64,000 nucleotides of DNA, from positions 25,388,254 through 25,452,253 of the forward strand of contig OX352765.1 of NCBI GenBank assembly GCA_947095585.1, written 5' to 3'. Below, piece by piece: positions 46,200 through 58,283 of the stretch. The notes under the pieces were generated by a model. That model searched no databases. It saw nothing but the letters and a program-made list of their open reading frames with translations, and was not told where the DNA came from. The DNA comes from Nephrocerus scutellatus (lineage: Eukaryota > Arthropoda > Insecta > Diptera > Pipunculidae). The translations under genes and the position numbers were made by a program. Each line of letters starts with the position of its first letter. Within the stretch, counting starts at the first letter, position 1.

Positions 46200-48000
46200 A
46201 GAAGCTTGACCAGTTATGAGCCTATCAGGGCCCATATGCTAAAATCGTTATTGCAAAGGAAGGTACTATGCTGAGATATTCGCTGAGACAAATAGTCTTA
46301 CTCAGCTTGTGAATTCACGAAATCCTAACTTTGCTTGAACTGAACTTGTTTCTTACCTCTCATCCTGATAAATACACCGTTAATGTATCATCACCTCTAG
46401 GCTTATCCGTTGTATGAGGCAATTTCTCGTTTCTAGACCCACTCAGATAAAGAAAAAACTCAAAAAAGATGTGAATGGCATTACGAGATAGCCAATTGGG
46501 TCGGCCTCAATACATTCTTTGGAAAATTTAACTGGTCGCTATTCTTCGTTATTCTTCGGGAGGTAAGCCTTCGGTTGTATAAAGCAAACCCAACAGAGAA
46601 AAACCGACAAAAATACAAGCGTGCCAGAAATGATAGCAATGTAAAAATTCGGCAAGCCAAATTCGTCTATGATCAGAGATTGAGGCAAGAAATACTACAA
46701 TGTCCCAAAAGTAGTAAACATTTTGGATCATTCGCGAAAAGAATTAAAAATACTGCCTCGTTGTAAATTCCAACGATGATTCACAACGACATTCACATTT
46801 TGCAGCTAGCTGCACGCTGCCAGATAGTGTGTTGCTTCCACCTGTACTTCTGAGTATTAAACACTCTATGGGACAAATTTACATTCGTACTCGTGAAGTT
46901 GCAAGAGTTCTTAGTGATTTCAAAGGGATTTGACAGAGTTTGACACCAAGCTCTTCTGTCCCAAATACATTCCTATGAAATCAATGTAACCCTGCTTCAA
47001 TAAATTAGAAGCTATCTTTCAAATCGTTCAATTCAAATTGTGTTGGAAGGTTTTAGGTCAGATATTCACCGCATAAATACGGGTCTCCCTCAGGGCAGTG
47101 TTTTGTCTCCGAAACACTCTTCCTTATCTTCAATACCGATCTTCTGTCCGCCACTCCAAGTCCAATACATTCCTTTGCTGACGAGAGTACTCTTAGCTTC
47201 TTATATATTCCCAGGTTCACGTCCCTTCTCCTCGGATTTGGAACTAGAGCCACACCGTATGTTAAGCTCGTTAAATTCTTACCTTGACAGCATAACAAAA
47301 TGGGAAGAACACACAATAGAGATGAATTTAACGCTTCTTCTATCGTTGAAACGAAATAGTAACCTCCAGTCATTATCCATTAATGGCACTTGCATGGAGG
47401 AAATCTTGGTATGTGTCAACAAGCTTCGTTGGAATATCCACATATTCAACGTAGCCAAAAATGTTGCGAAGTGCCTTCCTAAAATATTTCACTCCCTCTG
47501 ATCTGGCTGTTATTTACAAGGCATTCTTTCGCTCAAAATTTATAAATAACTGTCGTCTGGTCAGGTGCACCTAGGACCACTTTGCGTCTGCTTGACAGAA
47601 TACAGAATAGGTGACAAAAATATTGAAAGAACAATTGATTCGCCTGAACATCGCAGGAATGTCTCCTGTTTGAGACTGTTTTACCGGGTTTTCCATCAAC
47701 GTTGCTTAAAAGAAACAACCATCTGCATTTCGCCTCTCCATGTATTAAACCGCAATAATTGTTGCACTTTGAATGGTCATCAGTTTAAGCCTATTTTCGA
47801 ACGTACTATTAAGTTTAGAGGCTCTTTTTAAGTCGTGCAACACGAATGTGGAATGCTTTACCAAGCTTTGTATTCCGGATCAATACATCAACATCGACAT
47901 CTTCTTTTCTTCCTTAATACCTTAGTGCCCACGCTGTGCCTTGCATCAAAAGCGTTTAAACCACTTGAGCGTGTACCATTGGAAAAAAATCAGGTGAACA
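46200..48000 (+). mobile_element. LINE-2 copy (jockey-like), most complete
   Basis: The order is: end of an endonuclease domain (QFLVSRPTQIKKKLK at about 46420), the EN-RT linker (YKANPTEKNRQKYKRARNDS at 46575), and RT blocks including the intact loop INTGLPQGSVLSP at about 47075. A degraded catalytic box (SFAD(D/E)-like) follows, then KWEEHT-like and LSINGTCMEE segments. The tail is SPEHRRNVSCLRLFYR... RMWNALP-like and a 3' tail with ccacgctgtgcc. Frameshifts and deletions make it dead. Confidence 0.75.
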
Positions 48001-48147
48001 ATATGCGCAATGCGACATCGTTCCGAAATCAGTTTATGTTGGAGATTCAGTAATAGTCTGGATAGTATAAGTTAGGATCACATACGGACTTACACATAGT
48101 TGAAAGTGTTCTTAACTTAGCAGAGCGATATGGAAGTGACGTTTTAG

Positions 48148-48310
48148 AATAATAGTGGTGCGGTTTGATCCATATATAGGCGACAATTTTCTTCTGATGC
48201 AAGAAAACTGTCGTACTCACACTGCAAATATGGTTTCCCCTTACGTTCGCGATTTCTAACTATACATTAGAGACTGGTCAGCAAGGCATCACTATTTATT
48301 GTCAATCTGC
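48148..48310 (+). mobile_element. Tc1-type transposase relic
   Basis: The translation reads DPYIGDNFLLMQENCRTHTA and NMVSPYVRDF, then DWSARHHYLLS. This is the F-x-x-M-x-D-N-A-x-x-H block (here the Asp has become Glu) and the following D-W-P-A-x-S-P-D-L block, degraded. It lies about 240 bp upstream of the TPPP-like gene start. Confidence 0.65.
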
Positions 48311-48549
48311 AAAATTAAAGTTATTTTTTGTTGCTCTGTCGTCCCTTGAAGTTTGTAAGAAAAATTCCATAGCGACGAAAAAGTTGAAAAATACCAACAA
48401 AAAATTTGGAAATACTTGACATTTGAGCTAAACGTTTGATAATTTATTTTTGGAAATCATTAGACTACTGTCGTCTTCTTGAGCATCGCACAAAATTCGC
48501 CGTAAACTTTTCTTTTGGAAATTTATTGTCCCACCCGACTGTTGTTTTC

Positions 48550-48959
48550 ATGGCTGACGACGATGACCAGCAAATCAAGCACACATTAGAAAGCCTTTTC
48601 GCCATTTACGCCAATTACAAACTAAATCCCCTCGATCTGGACAATGAGATATACGATGCCATTCTACTATCGCAAATTGATTTCTGGCTAGAGGAGGCAA
48701 AACTGTTAAGATCTGAATTCAGCACAACTGATACTGGAATGGCATATATGAGATACAAGTATTAAAGTTGCTCTAGCAAGTGCTTTTGTTTTATCATCCA
48801 AATTTTACTTTCAGAAAATGGCGATTGGATTATGATGAATTTATTGAATTGCTAGAAGTTCTGTGTTTACAAAAAGGCATTGAATTCGAGGATGTTAAGG
48901 ACACATTGATAAAGGTAGGTCCTCCAACGGTTGGCGCTGAAATTGTTAATGTAAAATAA
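48550..48959 (+). CDS. p25-alpha/TPPP-family small protein (CG6709-like)
   Basis: Two exons, 48550-48758 and 48815-48959, separated by a 56-bp GT-AG intron (phase 2), encode 117 residues. The start MADDDDQQIKHTLESLFAIY is the first ATG in the open frame. The p25-alpha region runs from the N-terminal helix through FSTTDTGMAYMRYKKWRLDY and FIELLEVLCLQKG to VGPPTVGAEIV, parallel to the core of tubulin-polymerisation-promoting proteins. It is shorter than the usual 150-200 residues because the Gly/Lys-rich C-terminal tail is missing. Known members bind and bundle microtubules. Position between lqf and the TMEM55 gene agrees with my memory of Drosophila CG6709. AATAAA lies at about 49037. Confidence 0.85.
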
Positions 48960-49134
48960 AATTAAATGGAAGAAGAAGGAAGTCTTACTTGTCTCCAATT
49001 CTCTTCACGATGTTGACTATTCTGTGAAAAATTGAATAAAAAATCATTAATTTAATTATTTCCTCTTTTCCTCTTTTGTAATTATTTAATTATTTTTGTT
49101 TTTTGTCTGTGTTCTGAAGAAATATTGTTTATAG

Positions 49135-49206
49135 AACGATCAGGACATTGAAAAGAGAGCATTTTTTGCTGCCCAAGACCAAATTGAACATCTTACAAGA
49201 AATTAA
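49135..49206 (+). other. Possible alternative last exon of the TPPP-like gene
   Basis: An AG ends at 49134 after a T-rich tract. The next 24 codons (NDQDIEKRAFFAAQDQIE..., stop TAA at 49204-49206) are in phase 0. In the preceding exon an internal GTAGGT at 48915 would be a phase-0 donor (after ...VKDTLIK). Splicing the two would replace the last 14 residues with 23 others. This is seen from splice geometry only. Confidence 0.3.
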
Positions 49207-50289
49207 TCGAAGTTGAATTTTTTGATAAGCTTGTTGTTTGTGACGCTTTCGTTTGTAAGGCCTGGGGTAAATTTACCACATACGTGACTGAATTATGTTG
49301 ATTTGGCATTATCGCTTACGTGAACGAGTGACGAGTAGTGGTCTTCTCAACGTAAATACTCGATCACTCGTTAACGTATGGATTTCATTCATTCATTAAC
49401 TAATGTCGTAATTCGACCCCTAGTACCACAAACAAATCTGTTGCAAAACTCTGTTGTTGTGTTTAAAAAAAATCTTATTATAGTATTATTCATTGTTGTA
49501 CTTATAATTCTATTCTATTTATTCGTGTATTTTCGCCATTTCGGTTCGGAAGTTTTAACTTTTTGAAGTTAATTCCAATTTTGAAATTCATTTCACAAAT
49601 ATTCGCGGCTTTAAAGGCAATTTTAACTCGGTAGTATCTCATCTTGACGCGAATAGCCTGCCGTTCTTAGTTTGTGTGAAACACAGGTTTCTTATATGGG
49701 TACCCCTAATGATTTTCAATGTCCGGGGTGTCCCCGTGTCGACTATTTGGTTCCACATCGACGGATTCTCTTCGCTCGGTATAATATCTGTAATAGTTTG
49801 CCTATTTTTATTGTGCCGAACTGCATCCCTTTTCAATACGTTATTGTTTGAACAGAAAATTTCAACCATTCCATGTTTATTTGTTCACTATATCGTAGTC
49901 CAAGAGATCGAACAGGTCATGCCGCAGAACTGTAACGAGGTAAATTGCTGGGGTACGCCTGCCGTTGTCCAGGGTCATTTGCCTATCAACTAATAGACCG
50001 TTAGTTTCGTTACAAAAATATTGACTCGTTAAATATTTCTTGTGTATTAATATTATGTTTATTATTTGATTCAATTCGATTCGGTTTTTATTCTGTTTCG
50101 CCTGGTTTTGTCTTCGGGGTTCCTCCTTGTTAGTTTACCGCCACTCCTGGTTCCTTAGACTCGAGTCTCGTAACGACGGGGTACGGGCAAGAAACGTTGG
50201 ATGTCACTTCAGGCGAGTTTACTGGGAATTGATTCCTACTGGATTTAGTCGTGCCTTTACAATACGCGTGCTGATAGTCTTTTGTCAAT
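49207..50289. other. Unclassified DNA with opposed open frames
   Basis: The stretch 49639-50074 has open frames on both strands (76 and 105 codons, overlapping) with higher GC than its surroundings. No domain is recognised. It may be part of a transposon not represented elsewhere in the window. Confidence 0.4.
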
Positions 50290-51630
50290 GCGTATGCGTA
50301 TGAAGATATCGATCAGTATTTCCAGTGACATTAACAGGAATGATGAAAGACTGAGTCTTAGTCTGAGATCATTTGGAATAGCATGCGAGAATTTGCCGAG
50401 TTTTACTGAATGGTATTGCCTCATCTTTGCATGGTATCAATGCTGGCGTGCCACACGGGTCATTCTTGTCGATTTTCTTAATATATATTAATGACCTTTA
50501 ATCTTTTACAACCTTTGATTCATTTTCTGATGATACAACACGATCGGCTTCCATTGAGTTTTGTCAGTCAAAAATAATGCAGTTCTCGCTTGATTGGATC
50601 GCGAGATTTAATGAATACGGCAATTCTGTCGAACATTCCAGTCATTCTTGATTCGGGCAGATCTAATAGGGTGGAATTTAACCCAATTAAATTCCAGGCT
50701 TGTCTTCTTACTTAGTTAGTTCAGCATTACGTGCCACCTGTAATTAATGCTGCCCCTTTTGCGAGATCTGATTAACTTAAAATGTTAGGTTTGAAAGTTT
50801 CAAGTAATCTTTCTTGAAAGGAACATATTTATTAAATTTCAAAACGAGTGAGCCAGTGCTTAGGTTTTATAAAAAGTTGTTACTTCTACTTCCCCATTCC
50901 CCCCCTGAAGTATTAAGTTAAACGATCTTATGTTAGGCCAACTTTGGAATTCAATTCGTATCTATGGCGCACATTTGCATTATCTTGATAGAATTCAGAA
51001 TAGAGTTGTCCGTATGATAAACGATGTGACCATTACTTCATCTCTTGATTCTTTGGAGCATAGACGAAATTTAGGAGCTTTAACTGTTTTTTTTTTACAA
51101 ATTTTACTACGGTAGATGCTTTTCAGAATCCTGTTCTCTAGTTCCAGGTCCTTTTGTGGGCAACGCAAAAACTCGTTTCAGTTCAAGTCAACATAGATTT
51201 GCCTTAAAACCTTTTTCATTTCAAATTGTCCTTTTATCCGAGAGTGACATCGTTGTGAAATCACAGGTCTTTAAAATAGAAGTCATCAAGTTCCTGAAAG
51301 ACTGAATTGTTCAATAGAGGATCCAAACAATTTTGAAGGCTACATTACGTTTTGTATTTTGTGTAATATTTTCTTGGACATGGTTTTTTGTAGTTTTCCC
51401 TGACCATGATCCATTTGGACTCGCGTCATTTTAGTTTCGTACTCTTTTATTTTTCCTATTACTTTTTCAATGAATCAGGGAGAATTCTGAGAAAATAAAT
51501 TGAATGGTGAGGAATGTGATATATGTATTGTAAATTCCTTCGATTTTTATTTTTATTTTAAGGGTATAGCCCAACTTATTGCCGTGGAGCGCAAGTCTCC
51601 CTTGGCAATCAGTTTATGTAAGAAAAAAAA
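50290..51630 (+). mobile_element. LINE-3 copy 2 (jockey-like)
   Basis: It shares with 39484-40610 the blocks HYLDRIQNRVVRMINDVTIT, the SLEHRRNLGALTVFF box, caatagaggatccaa, gtgaggaatgtgatatatgt and tattgccgtgg. Upstream RT remnants match the other copy's tgattgg..cgcgagattta region. It extends slightly further at the 3' end into an A-rich tail. Inactive. Confidence 0.75.
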
Positions 51631-52348
51631 CAAGAACGAAAAACTCGACAAAATATATGAGAAATTGAATGTATGTACTGTAAACCAAGAAAATGGCTTA
51701 TTCAATTTATTTACAGCTTCATTCTAGCAATATTGGTATAAGTTTCATAATGAATCAATAATAATATAATTGTAATAAGTTTTTATGAATTATAAAATAA
51801 CATACTACTGCGTAATAGTTATGTATTACAGCAGTAGTATATTACTTTTACAATCAACCCTTAGTTTATTTATATTTAGATAATAATATCTTCTAGAAAA
51901 GTTATCCTTCGTACATTAATTTAGACGTTCATTTTACCAGAACAGTAAGTAGCAAAAACAAAAAAGTTTATTTGGTCTGATACAGAAATTGCAGAAAAAT
52001 TTACGTTTTTTGAAGCAAAACTGGAACCACAATATTGCCGCAGCAAAAAAATTTCAGAAAAAGGAAAAAACACTTTTTTGTGTAAAATTCTGCATTGTCT
52101 GTACTTTCGCTATCAGACCAAATATATCTAAACACATTTTTGAGTACAAACAAATTAGTTAATTAATAATAAACTAAAAGCTACATTTGAGTAAAAACGA
52201 AATTATTGATTATAACATTAAGGAAGTAGGTAATTATAGTATCTTATAATTGATGTATAAAAAATGGGAAGCTTTTTTTTACTTTACTCGGGAAAAAACC
52301 GAATTTCGAAATGCAAGAAATTTTGTGAAGCATTTTTTTTTAACTTAC
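51631..52348. other. AT-rich intergenic DNA
   Basis: There is no gene. A short hairpin at 51802-51840 (atactactgc..gtaata pairing with tattac..gcagtagtat, one bulge) is the only structure noted. Confidence 0.45.
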
Positions 52349-52482
52349 AGCGCTTTCGATTTGCTGGGTACAGTGAATCTTTGGTGTCCCGAAAGCGTTC
52401 GAAAGCGTTCTCGACGAAAACCAGAGAACGCTGTAGAAATGTGACACCAAACCTTCACTGTACCCAGCAAATCGAAAGCGCT
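52349..52482. repeat. 134-bp near-perfect palindrome
   Basis: The outer arms AGCGCTTTCGATTTGCTGGG... pair over 40 bp with a 2-base mismatch. Pairing resumes at the inner GCGTTCTC, leaving a loop of about 13 nt. The rest of the interior is less well paired. There is no transposase and no clear target duplication. It is the strongest local inverted repeat in the window. Confidence 0.85.
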
Positions 52483-52963
52483 ATTAAATATTGTAGGTAG
52501 GCGGCATTAATGAATAATCAAAATAAAAGAAAAAACGATGAAAAACCTACACTAAACCTTACCGGAAGAGGAGAAAACATGCAGAGATGTAATAAGCAAA
52601 AGTTTTGGCATCTCTTTTTCAATACCTCCATTTCCACAGTGAATAAGAATATTCATGTTTTTTGTTTATTTCTTTGCTTTTGTTTAACCTTTTTTCACTT
52701 TATATTAGATATATGGGGTTTATTTATTTTTTTGTTGTAACAATTGCAAAAAACCGAATAAATACAAATATAATTATGCATTTTTCTCTGAAGTGCATGT
52801 TGTTATTGCAATAATTGTGAGTTGATCATTTGAATTTAATTAATCAAAATTTTGATTTATTGCATTCTTTTCTGTTTCAGTTTTCTCTGTTTATTTTTGT
52901 ATTTTGTGTTGTTTTTTTTAATATCAAAAGGAATGATAAAAAATTCCGACTTCACAATCTCTC

Positions 52964-55900
52964 TTACATTGGGCCATCGATGGCACTAACTTTAAGTCTG
53001 AAATAATACACCGAACGAGCAAACAGAAATACTGCAAGTAGAAATACTCCAATGTATGCAACAAAGGTTCCGGCGTGTTGCTATAAGTGTAAATAAAAAG
53101 GGGGAAAAAGTAAGTGAAATTTGAATTACTCCTCCATTGATTGAAATAACTCACTTGAGCATAGGTATAAGTTCCAACGGTAACTCCAATACCAAGAAAG
53201 AAGAAGAACAATCCTGTAATTGAAAAGATAATTCCTCTTCCGCATGCAAATCTGGAACCAACCGAAGATACCTTCCTGCAATGTGGGCAACGAGCCAATG
53301 CATTGTGGAAGGTATTAAACTAAAGAAAATAAAAAGTATAAAAAGTTAAGAGTTAGTGCTGCCTAAGCCAACCACCATATCGTTATTATTACCAAAAACG
53401 TATCTGAACAATGACCACACGTAACACGGCACATTCCTGGCATTGCCGGTACCGGTGGTGTTACTGGACTTGGTGCCAAATTGATTATCCTCTTACAATT
53501 TGGCCGTGGGCAAGCAATGCGTTGCGAAGAACTCTTACAAATTAACAAACAATTGCATGGACAACGAACGTATTTTTTTCCTGGTGGAGCATTGCGTATT
53601 GGCTGTAAATTAGGTTAAAATTAAGGTAAGGTATTGATTGATTGGTAGCTGGAGATAAAATTCATTTCATTCTACTAACTGTTGCCTCATTGCATTGGCT
53701 GCATTTGACCACATGCTGTTCTCGTTTGGTCGTTATGTCTATCATATGCTGACAAACACGACATGTTACCATTGGTACACCGCCACCGGTGCCCTGTTGG
53801 TAAGGCGGTGGAACTTCACCGGGACCAATAAATGGAACATGTGCTTGAGAAACTCCACCTGATATGAAAAGAGAGAGAGAGAGAGAATTGTTTATTAAAT
53901 TTATATATTTTAGAATAAAAAGGATAAATTTATTAATTCAAATGCATTCACACCCTTTTTGTAAAACAAATTCATAACGTCAATTGCAAACCAATGGAGC
54001 TACTGTTACATGTAGTGCGATTTGAATCACACTAACATGATGGCATAGCATGTTTGGACACAATAGGAGGCTTTCTTCTAGAACGAATAAGTAAAGTTTC
54101 TAAAATAAAAATTACAATCTCAAGGAAAAAAGTCTTCTATTGTTGCATATGAGATTGCGTTTGATTGGTGTCGCAAAAGGAAATGTGTGTCAGTGGAACA
54201 AGAGGCACACATTTTGGAGTATTGTTTAAGACAGTAAAATTTGTTGTTCTATGTTCTAGACTTATAATAAAAAGCTTTAAGCTGTAGAATAATTATTTGA
54301 TAAAAGTTTCTATTACTATTTAACCAAGCAAAAAAAAATGTGAATAGCTAACGAATTAACTATAAAATGAATTTATAACGAAGAGATCGCAAACGATGCA
54401 GGACTCCCCTAATACCAACTTATATTTTCAAATGTTTAAGGTTTTTTGGATAAACTGAGTCTTAAAGAACAATAAAATTTGAGTTTATTCTCAATTACTT
54501 GAAAGTTATTATATAATAATAATATTCGGCGCGATAGACCATTGCGGTCCAAGGCCTAGCTTCTCGCAACCATTCGTGTTAAGCATGTATATCTTTGCAC
54601 ACAAATGGAAGGGACCTACTACAATTTAAGGCCGGACCCGAACGGCGAATTAAGAAGTTTTCCGTGACAAGTTATTACTCTCGGAACGTTTGTTACCCAT
54701 TCGCGAGAGGTGGGACACCGTGAAAAATACTTTTGGTGTTACTGGGATTCGAACCACGAACCCCCTGCTCAGTAGCCATGCTCATTTCCACTGAGCAACG
54801 GCGCCCACAAAAAAAAGTTATTATATAGACCCATATAATAAGGTTAGATTTGATTGATTATACTTGTAAGAGTATGTGGTGTTGTTAGCGTACTTAAGAA
54901 AGCTCCTTTTTATAATGAACCTTTGTTCAAAATATTGATAAAATACCTTCCAACGCTACAGCTTAAGTACCCTGCATTCCCCATCTTTTTGTCTGAATGT
55001 AAATCATAATTTTGGTTCTTTTCTCAAGAACAAGATGGCTGTTCTGAGGAAGTATTTTTCTAATTATAAAACAGCTTAAATAATCCTTTCTAATTTTATT
55101 ACTATCTATCGGATTATTATCATTTTAAAAGCAAAGCTAATAAAGCAAGTTCACAGGGTTTTGCCTTACTCTACAACGAGGAAATATAAATTAGCAGTTG
55201 TTATTTAAGCTTTTGAAGGTAAGCGATATAAAATAAGTCAAACGTAGCTATGAGCTGGGCTGCATAAAACGAGTAAATTTTTTTATATTGACTTGAAAAG
55301 AAAGCCAAAGAATCGATACACTAAACATCGAGTTACTCCAGTGCATCTACGGTAAGTCAATAAACGGAAAATTACAACGCTCAATACAATTCAATATACA
55401 ATATATACGTATATACACTGCGGTTCACTAGATTTAAAGCAGTCTCCAGTTATATGTGAGGAAAGAAAAAACAAACTTAGAGTAGTTAACATTGAGGCAG
55501 AATGGCATACATTCAAATCGGTTCATCAGATTAGAAGCATCTTACGAATGAATGAACCAATTGGTTGAGTGTGCAAAGTTTGAATAAAATCGGACTTTAG
55601 GAAGTGTGTTAAAAATTGATCACAAGATTCTGTCCACCAGCCAGCCAGCAGCCACCGAGCCAACAAGCCAGCCAACCACGGGCACGCGAATTTAATATCT
55701 GATTTGATTTCTGATTTTTTTGGAAAATTAAAACCGAAAGCCGGGTTTAAGAATTTTATCCCAAATTTGCAATCACTAGTTGAAAGAACTGAATAGAAAG
55801 GTAGCCTGACAACTTTTCGGTTTTTGTTGCTGTAAGAGCCGTAGAAACATTTCCTTTGTAATTTTTTCCGTACATTTTCGGATCCTTTAAATAATTGCCA

Positions 55901-58283
55901 ACAGCATTATCACTTCGATTGATCTTGCAAACGATAGCACGCTTACACAAGTCTTCCGAATGGCTAACATTTATTTTTGCTTCTCTGATAATGTTGAACC
56001 ATTTTTTTACCCATTATTTAAAAAAAAAAAATAAGACAAACTTTTACAATCAACGATTGTATTTTTTAACTGCTTCTAATCTTATAAACCAATTTAAATG
56101 CATGCCATTCTGAATAATTCTGTTAAAGTTTTGTAATACTAGCGCTAGATTGTTTTCTTAAAATTTTTGAATTCACCATTGCATTTAACATGACCCACTG
56201 TTTCTTTCACCATTTTGTTTTTTTTTTCTCGCTGCCATATACCGGGAAAATTATTAATTTTACTTCTCAAAATTGCCTGCTTCTAATCTAGTGAGCTGCA
56301 GTGTATATGCATAGTTTGCTTTGACTGTAGACAAGAAATCATCAGTATGTTTATACTGATAACAATTTTTTTTCCTTCGAAATTACAAAAACACTAAAGA
56401 CATTTTTGAGATAAATCTATATATGGCCATGATTTTTATACGGCTGTGAACAGTGAGAATATAAAAGACATATAATTCTGTCCAAACGACGTATATTTTG
56501 AAAAATACACGAAGCGCGAATCTCACCATGAGTCATTCGATGTTTTGCTTACTTTTGCGGCTATCTATCAGCAGTATGCTGCTACAAATAATAGTTCACG
56601 GAAACAAAAGCATAGCATACAGAGAAATATGATATTATTTTTTTGTAACCATGTATTGTACATATGAGTGTTACTTACATGTGCTATCACCAACGTAAAA
56701 TCGCGATTATTGCAGATTAATCAACGTCTTCGCTTATTTTGCGGAGGATCTGATTTCAGTGAGGAAAACAATATAAATTTTGTGCGGTAGGTAAAGACGA
56801 AATGATACATTTTAACAATGTTTGGAAGCTATCGTAGAAAATATGATTGTGCTTTTAATCAGGAGAATAACAGCACCTTATTTAAAATGTAGACGGACAT
56901 AGCGACATTGACGGCATTAAAAAAGCAGACAAGGAAGGCGTCACACTGGACACGGACTGCGCTGAGACAGTCAGCTATCCTTTGAGCTCCGTTAGGGAAC
57001 GTATTCTTTCCTTCCTTACCACCAAAGTACATCTAAGATGGAGCAATTGCACCACCTCGAGAGCGATGTGGTCTTCCTATAATATAAGAAATCTATTGAT
57101 CTGATATCCCGATTTCGGAAAGATATTTCCAGAGTGGTTACCATAACCACGGGCCACTGGCCGGTGGACAACCACGCAGCCAAACTGGGAATTGCAGTGG
57201 GTGCTTAGATGTGAATGAGAAGGAAACTCTAATTCATTTTATTTGCAAGTGTCCGGCCCTTGCGGCTCTTCATTTCCGCAAACTGAGTATTATTTTTAAA
57301 CCTGAAGGAACTTTCAGAGTACGGCATTACCGATCTGATATCGTACCTCAATGCTACAAGTTGGATTTAACTACACACAACCATTTTTTCGTTCCATTAC
57401 GTCTCCTGAGGACTTTGACAGCAAAACGGCTGTCACTAACGACTAAACGCTAATTGCCAAGTTGGCGAGAACCGCCACTGTACCTACCTACCTTAAAATG
57501 TAGCATGCAATCCTATTAACATTGTAGTAAAGGTTTCAAATTAAAGTCTGAAGACTGAAGGCTTGCGTGAGACATGAGAAGGACAACCGGCTCGGAAAGT
57601 GCTCGGTCTTAAAATTTGTCACATACGAAAGTAGGGAAACTTGAAGATTTAATGTTTTCTTCACGAATCATTTCATAAGCTTAAATATTTGCGTTTTAGG
57701 CTTCTTTTGGAATATTAAACAAGTGTTATCACCTGTAGGACCCTACAAGTATTAAACACACATACCGCAGCAGCAACTCGTTCATCTTTAATAGCAAAAA
57801 AATATTTTCATGTAAATTGACTAATCGGAGATACACATAAACAGTTTGAATAAAATCGGAAGGAAGAAAATAGGAAGTGGGCTAAAAATTGATCAGAAGA
57901 TTCCGCTACAGACACGCGGGCACACGATGTTAATATAAAGAATTTATTAAAAATAATTTTATGCATAAACTTCGATTCGAATAATTATAGCGTGAATGTT
58001 TGCAAGCAATTGTGTAACTTTTTTTTAGAAAATGTTAATAACACTTTTAAGGTTTCACTATTCACAAGCATTTCTATTTGGCAGAAAGCAGAAAGCGAAG
58101 GAGTTCAATAACCAATTAAAAAAAACTGTTGGCAAATATTTCGATATTGTTTTGTTTTGTACCTTCTGCAGTTCCAACGTCGTCAGCACCGGCTGCGATA
58201 ACGCCGCTCCCATCCGATGTTGTGTACATATTGCTCGACTGCTCATTTGCGTCGAGGAGACTTTGCTTCTCGGAATCAGCCAT
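52964..58283 (-). CDS. Phosphatidylinositol-4,5-bisphosphate 4-phosphatase (TMEM55/PIP4P, CG6707-like)
   Basis: This late endosome/lysosome membrane enzyme is described as removing the 4-phosphate of PI(4,5)P2. Minus-strand exons: 58283-58163, 53858-53680, 53602-53393, 53319-53155 and 53080-52964. All are GT-AG and phases join (1, 0, 0, 0), giving 263 residues, close to the family's usual 255-280. The start [15 protein letters not shown] is the first ATG. The N-terminal 70 residues are cytosolic and Gly/Pro-rich. A Cys-rich region (about 73-184) contains CRVCQ, CSQC, RCPCNC, CPRPNC, CGHC and CPHC pairs. The catalytic C-x5-R motif is CKSSSQR at residues 122-128. Two membrane helices are at about 198-219 and 230-247, and the protein ends in VSAIDGPM. 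The first intron is 4.3 kb and hosts a SINE, a Tc1-like element and LINE pieces. Confidence 0.96.
53870..53886. repeat. GA microsatellite at an exon border
   Basis: A (GA)n run on the plus strand is a CT run on the coding strand. It forms the polypyrimidine tract just upstream of the acceptor of the second TMEM55 exon, so length changes here could affect splicing. Confidence 0.75.
54516..54813 (-). repeat. tRNA-derived SINE with 14-bp target-site duplication
   Basis: It has the same structure as the copy at 38644-38952: a gtgggcgccgttgctcagtg head, B box GGTTCGAATCC on the minus strand, and an ATTATTATAT tail. AAAGTTATTATATA occurs on both sides (54502-54515 and 54814-54827). It lies in the first intron of the TMEM55 gene, in the same orientation as that gene. 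Confidence 0.9.
55416..56303. mobile_element. Long-TIR Tc1-like element, copy 2, with nested insertions
   Basis: The ends CACTGCGGTTCACTAGATT and aatctagtgagctgcagtg have TA on both sides. The subterminal blocks (gcagaatggcatac...aatcgg and aaatgcatgccattctg) match copy 1. Inside are a family A 3' piece (about 55556-55698) and a minus-strand LINE scrap (about 55740-55960, '[12 protein letters not shown]'). No transposase; it lies in the first TMEM55 intron. Confidence 0.8.
55556..55698 (+). repeat. Family A 3' fragment
   Basis: It carries gtgtgcaaagtttgaataaa, atcggactttaggaagtg, ttaaaaattgatcacaag, a long CCAGCCAGC-type segment and gcgaatttaatat, the 3' portion of the family. It is nested in the Tc1-like element. 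Confidence 0.7.
56890..57480 (+). mobile_element. LINE C-terminal fragment with zinc-knuckle (LINE-1-like)
   Basis: The translation gives [36 protein letters not shown] and [16 protein letters not shown]. It then gives a C-x-x-x..H-x4-C-type motif, [18 protein letters not shown]. This is the post-RNase H end of an R1/LOA-type element, different in sequence from the other LINE-1 copies. It ends near ctgtacctacctacctt. It lies in the TMEM55 first intron, in the opposite orientation to that gene. Confidence 0.7.
57797..57948 (+). repeat. Family A repeat, minimal copy
   Basis: Only about 150 bp: tcatgtaaattgactaatcgg at the 5' side, agatacacataaacagtttg, ggaagtgggctaaaaattga, a shortened acacgcgggcac segment and gttaatataaagaattt. 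It keeps both ends with no internal array. It is just downstream of the first TMEM55 exon, within its intron. Confidence 0.75.
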
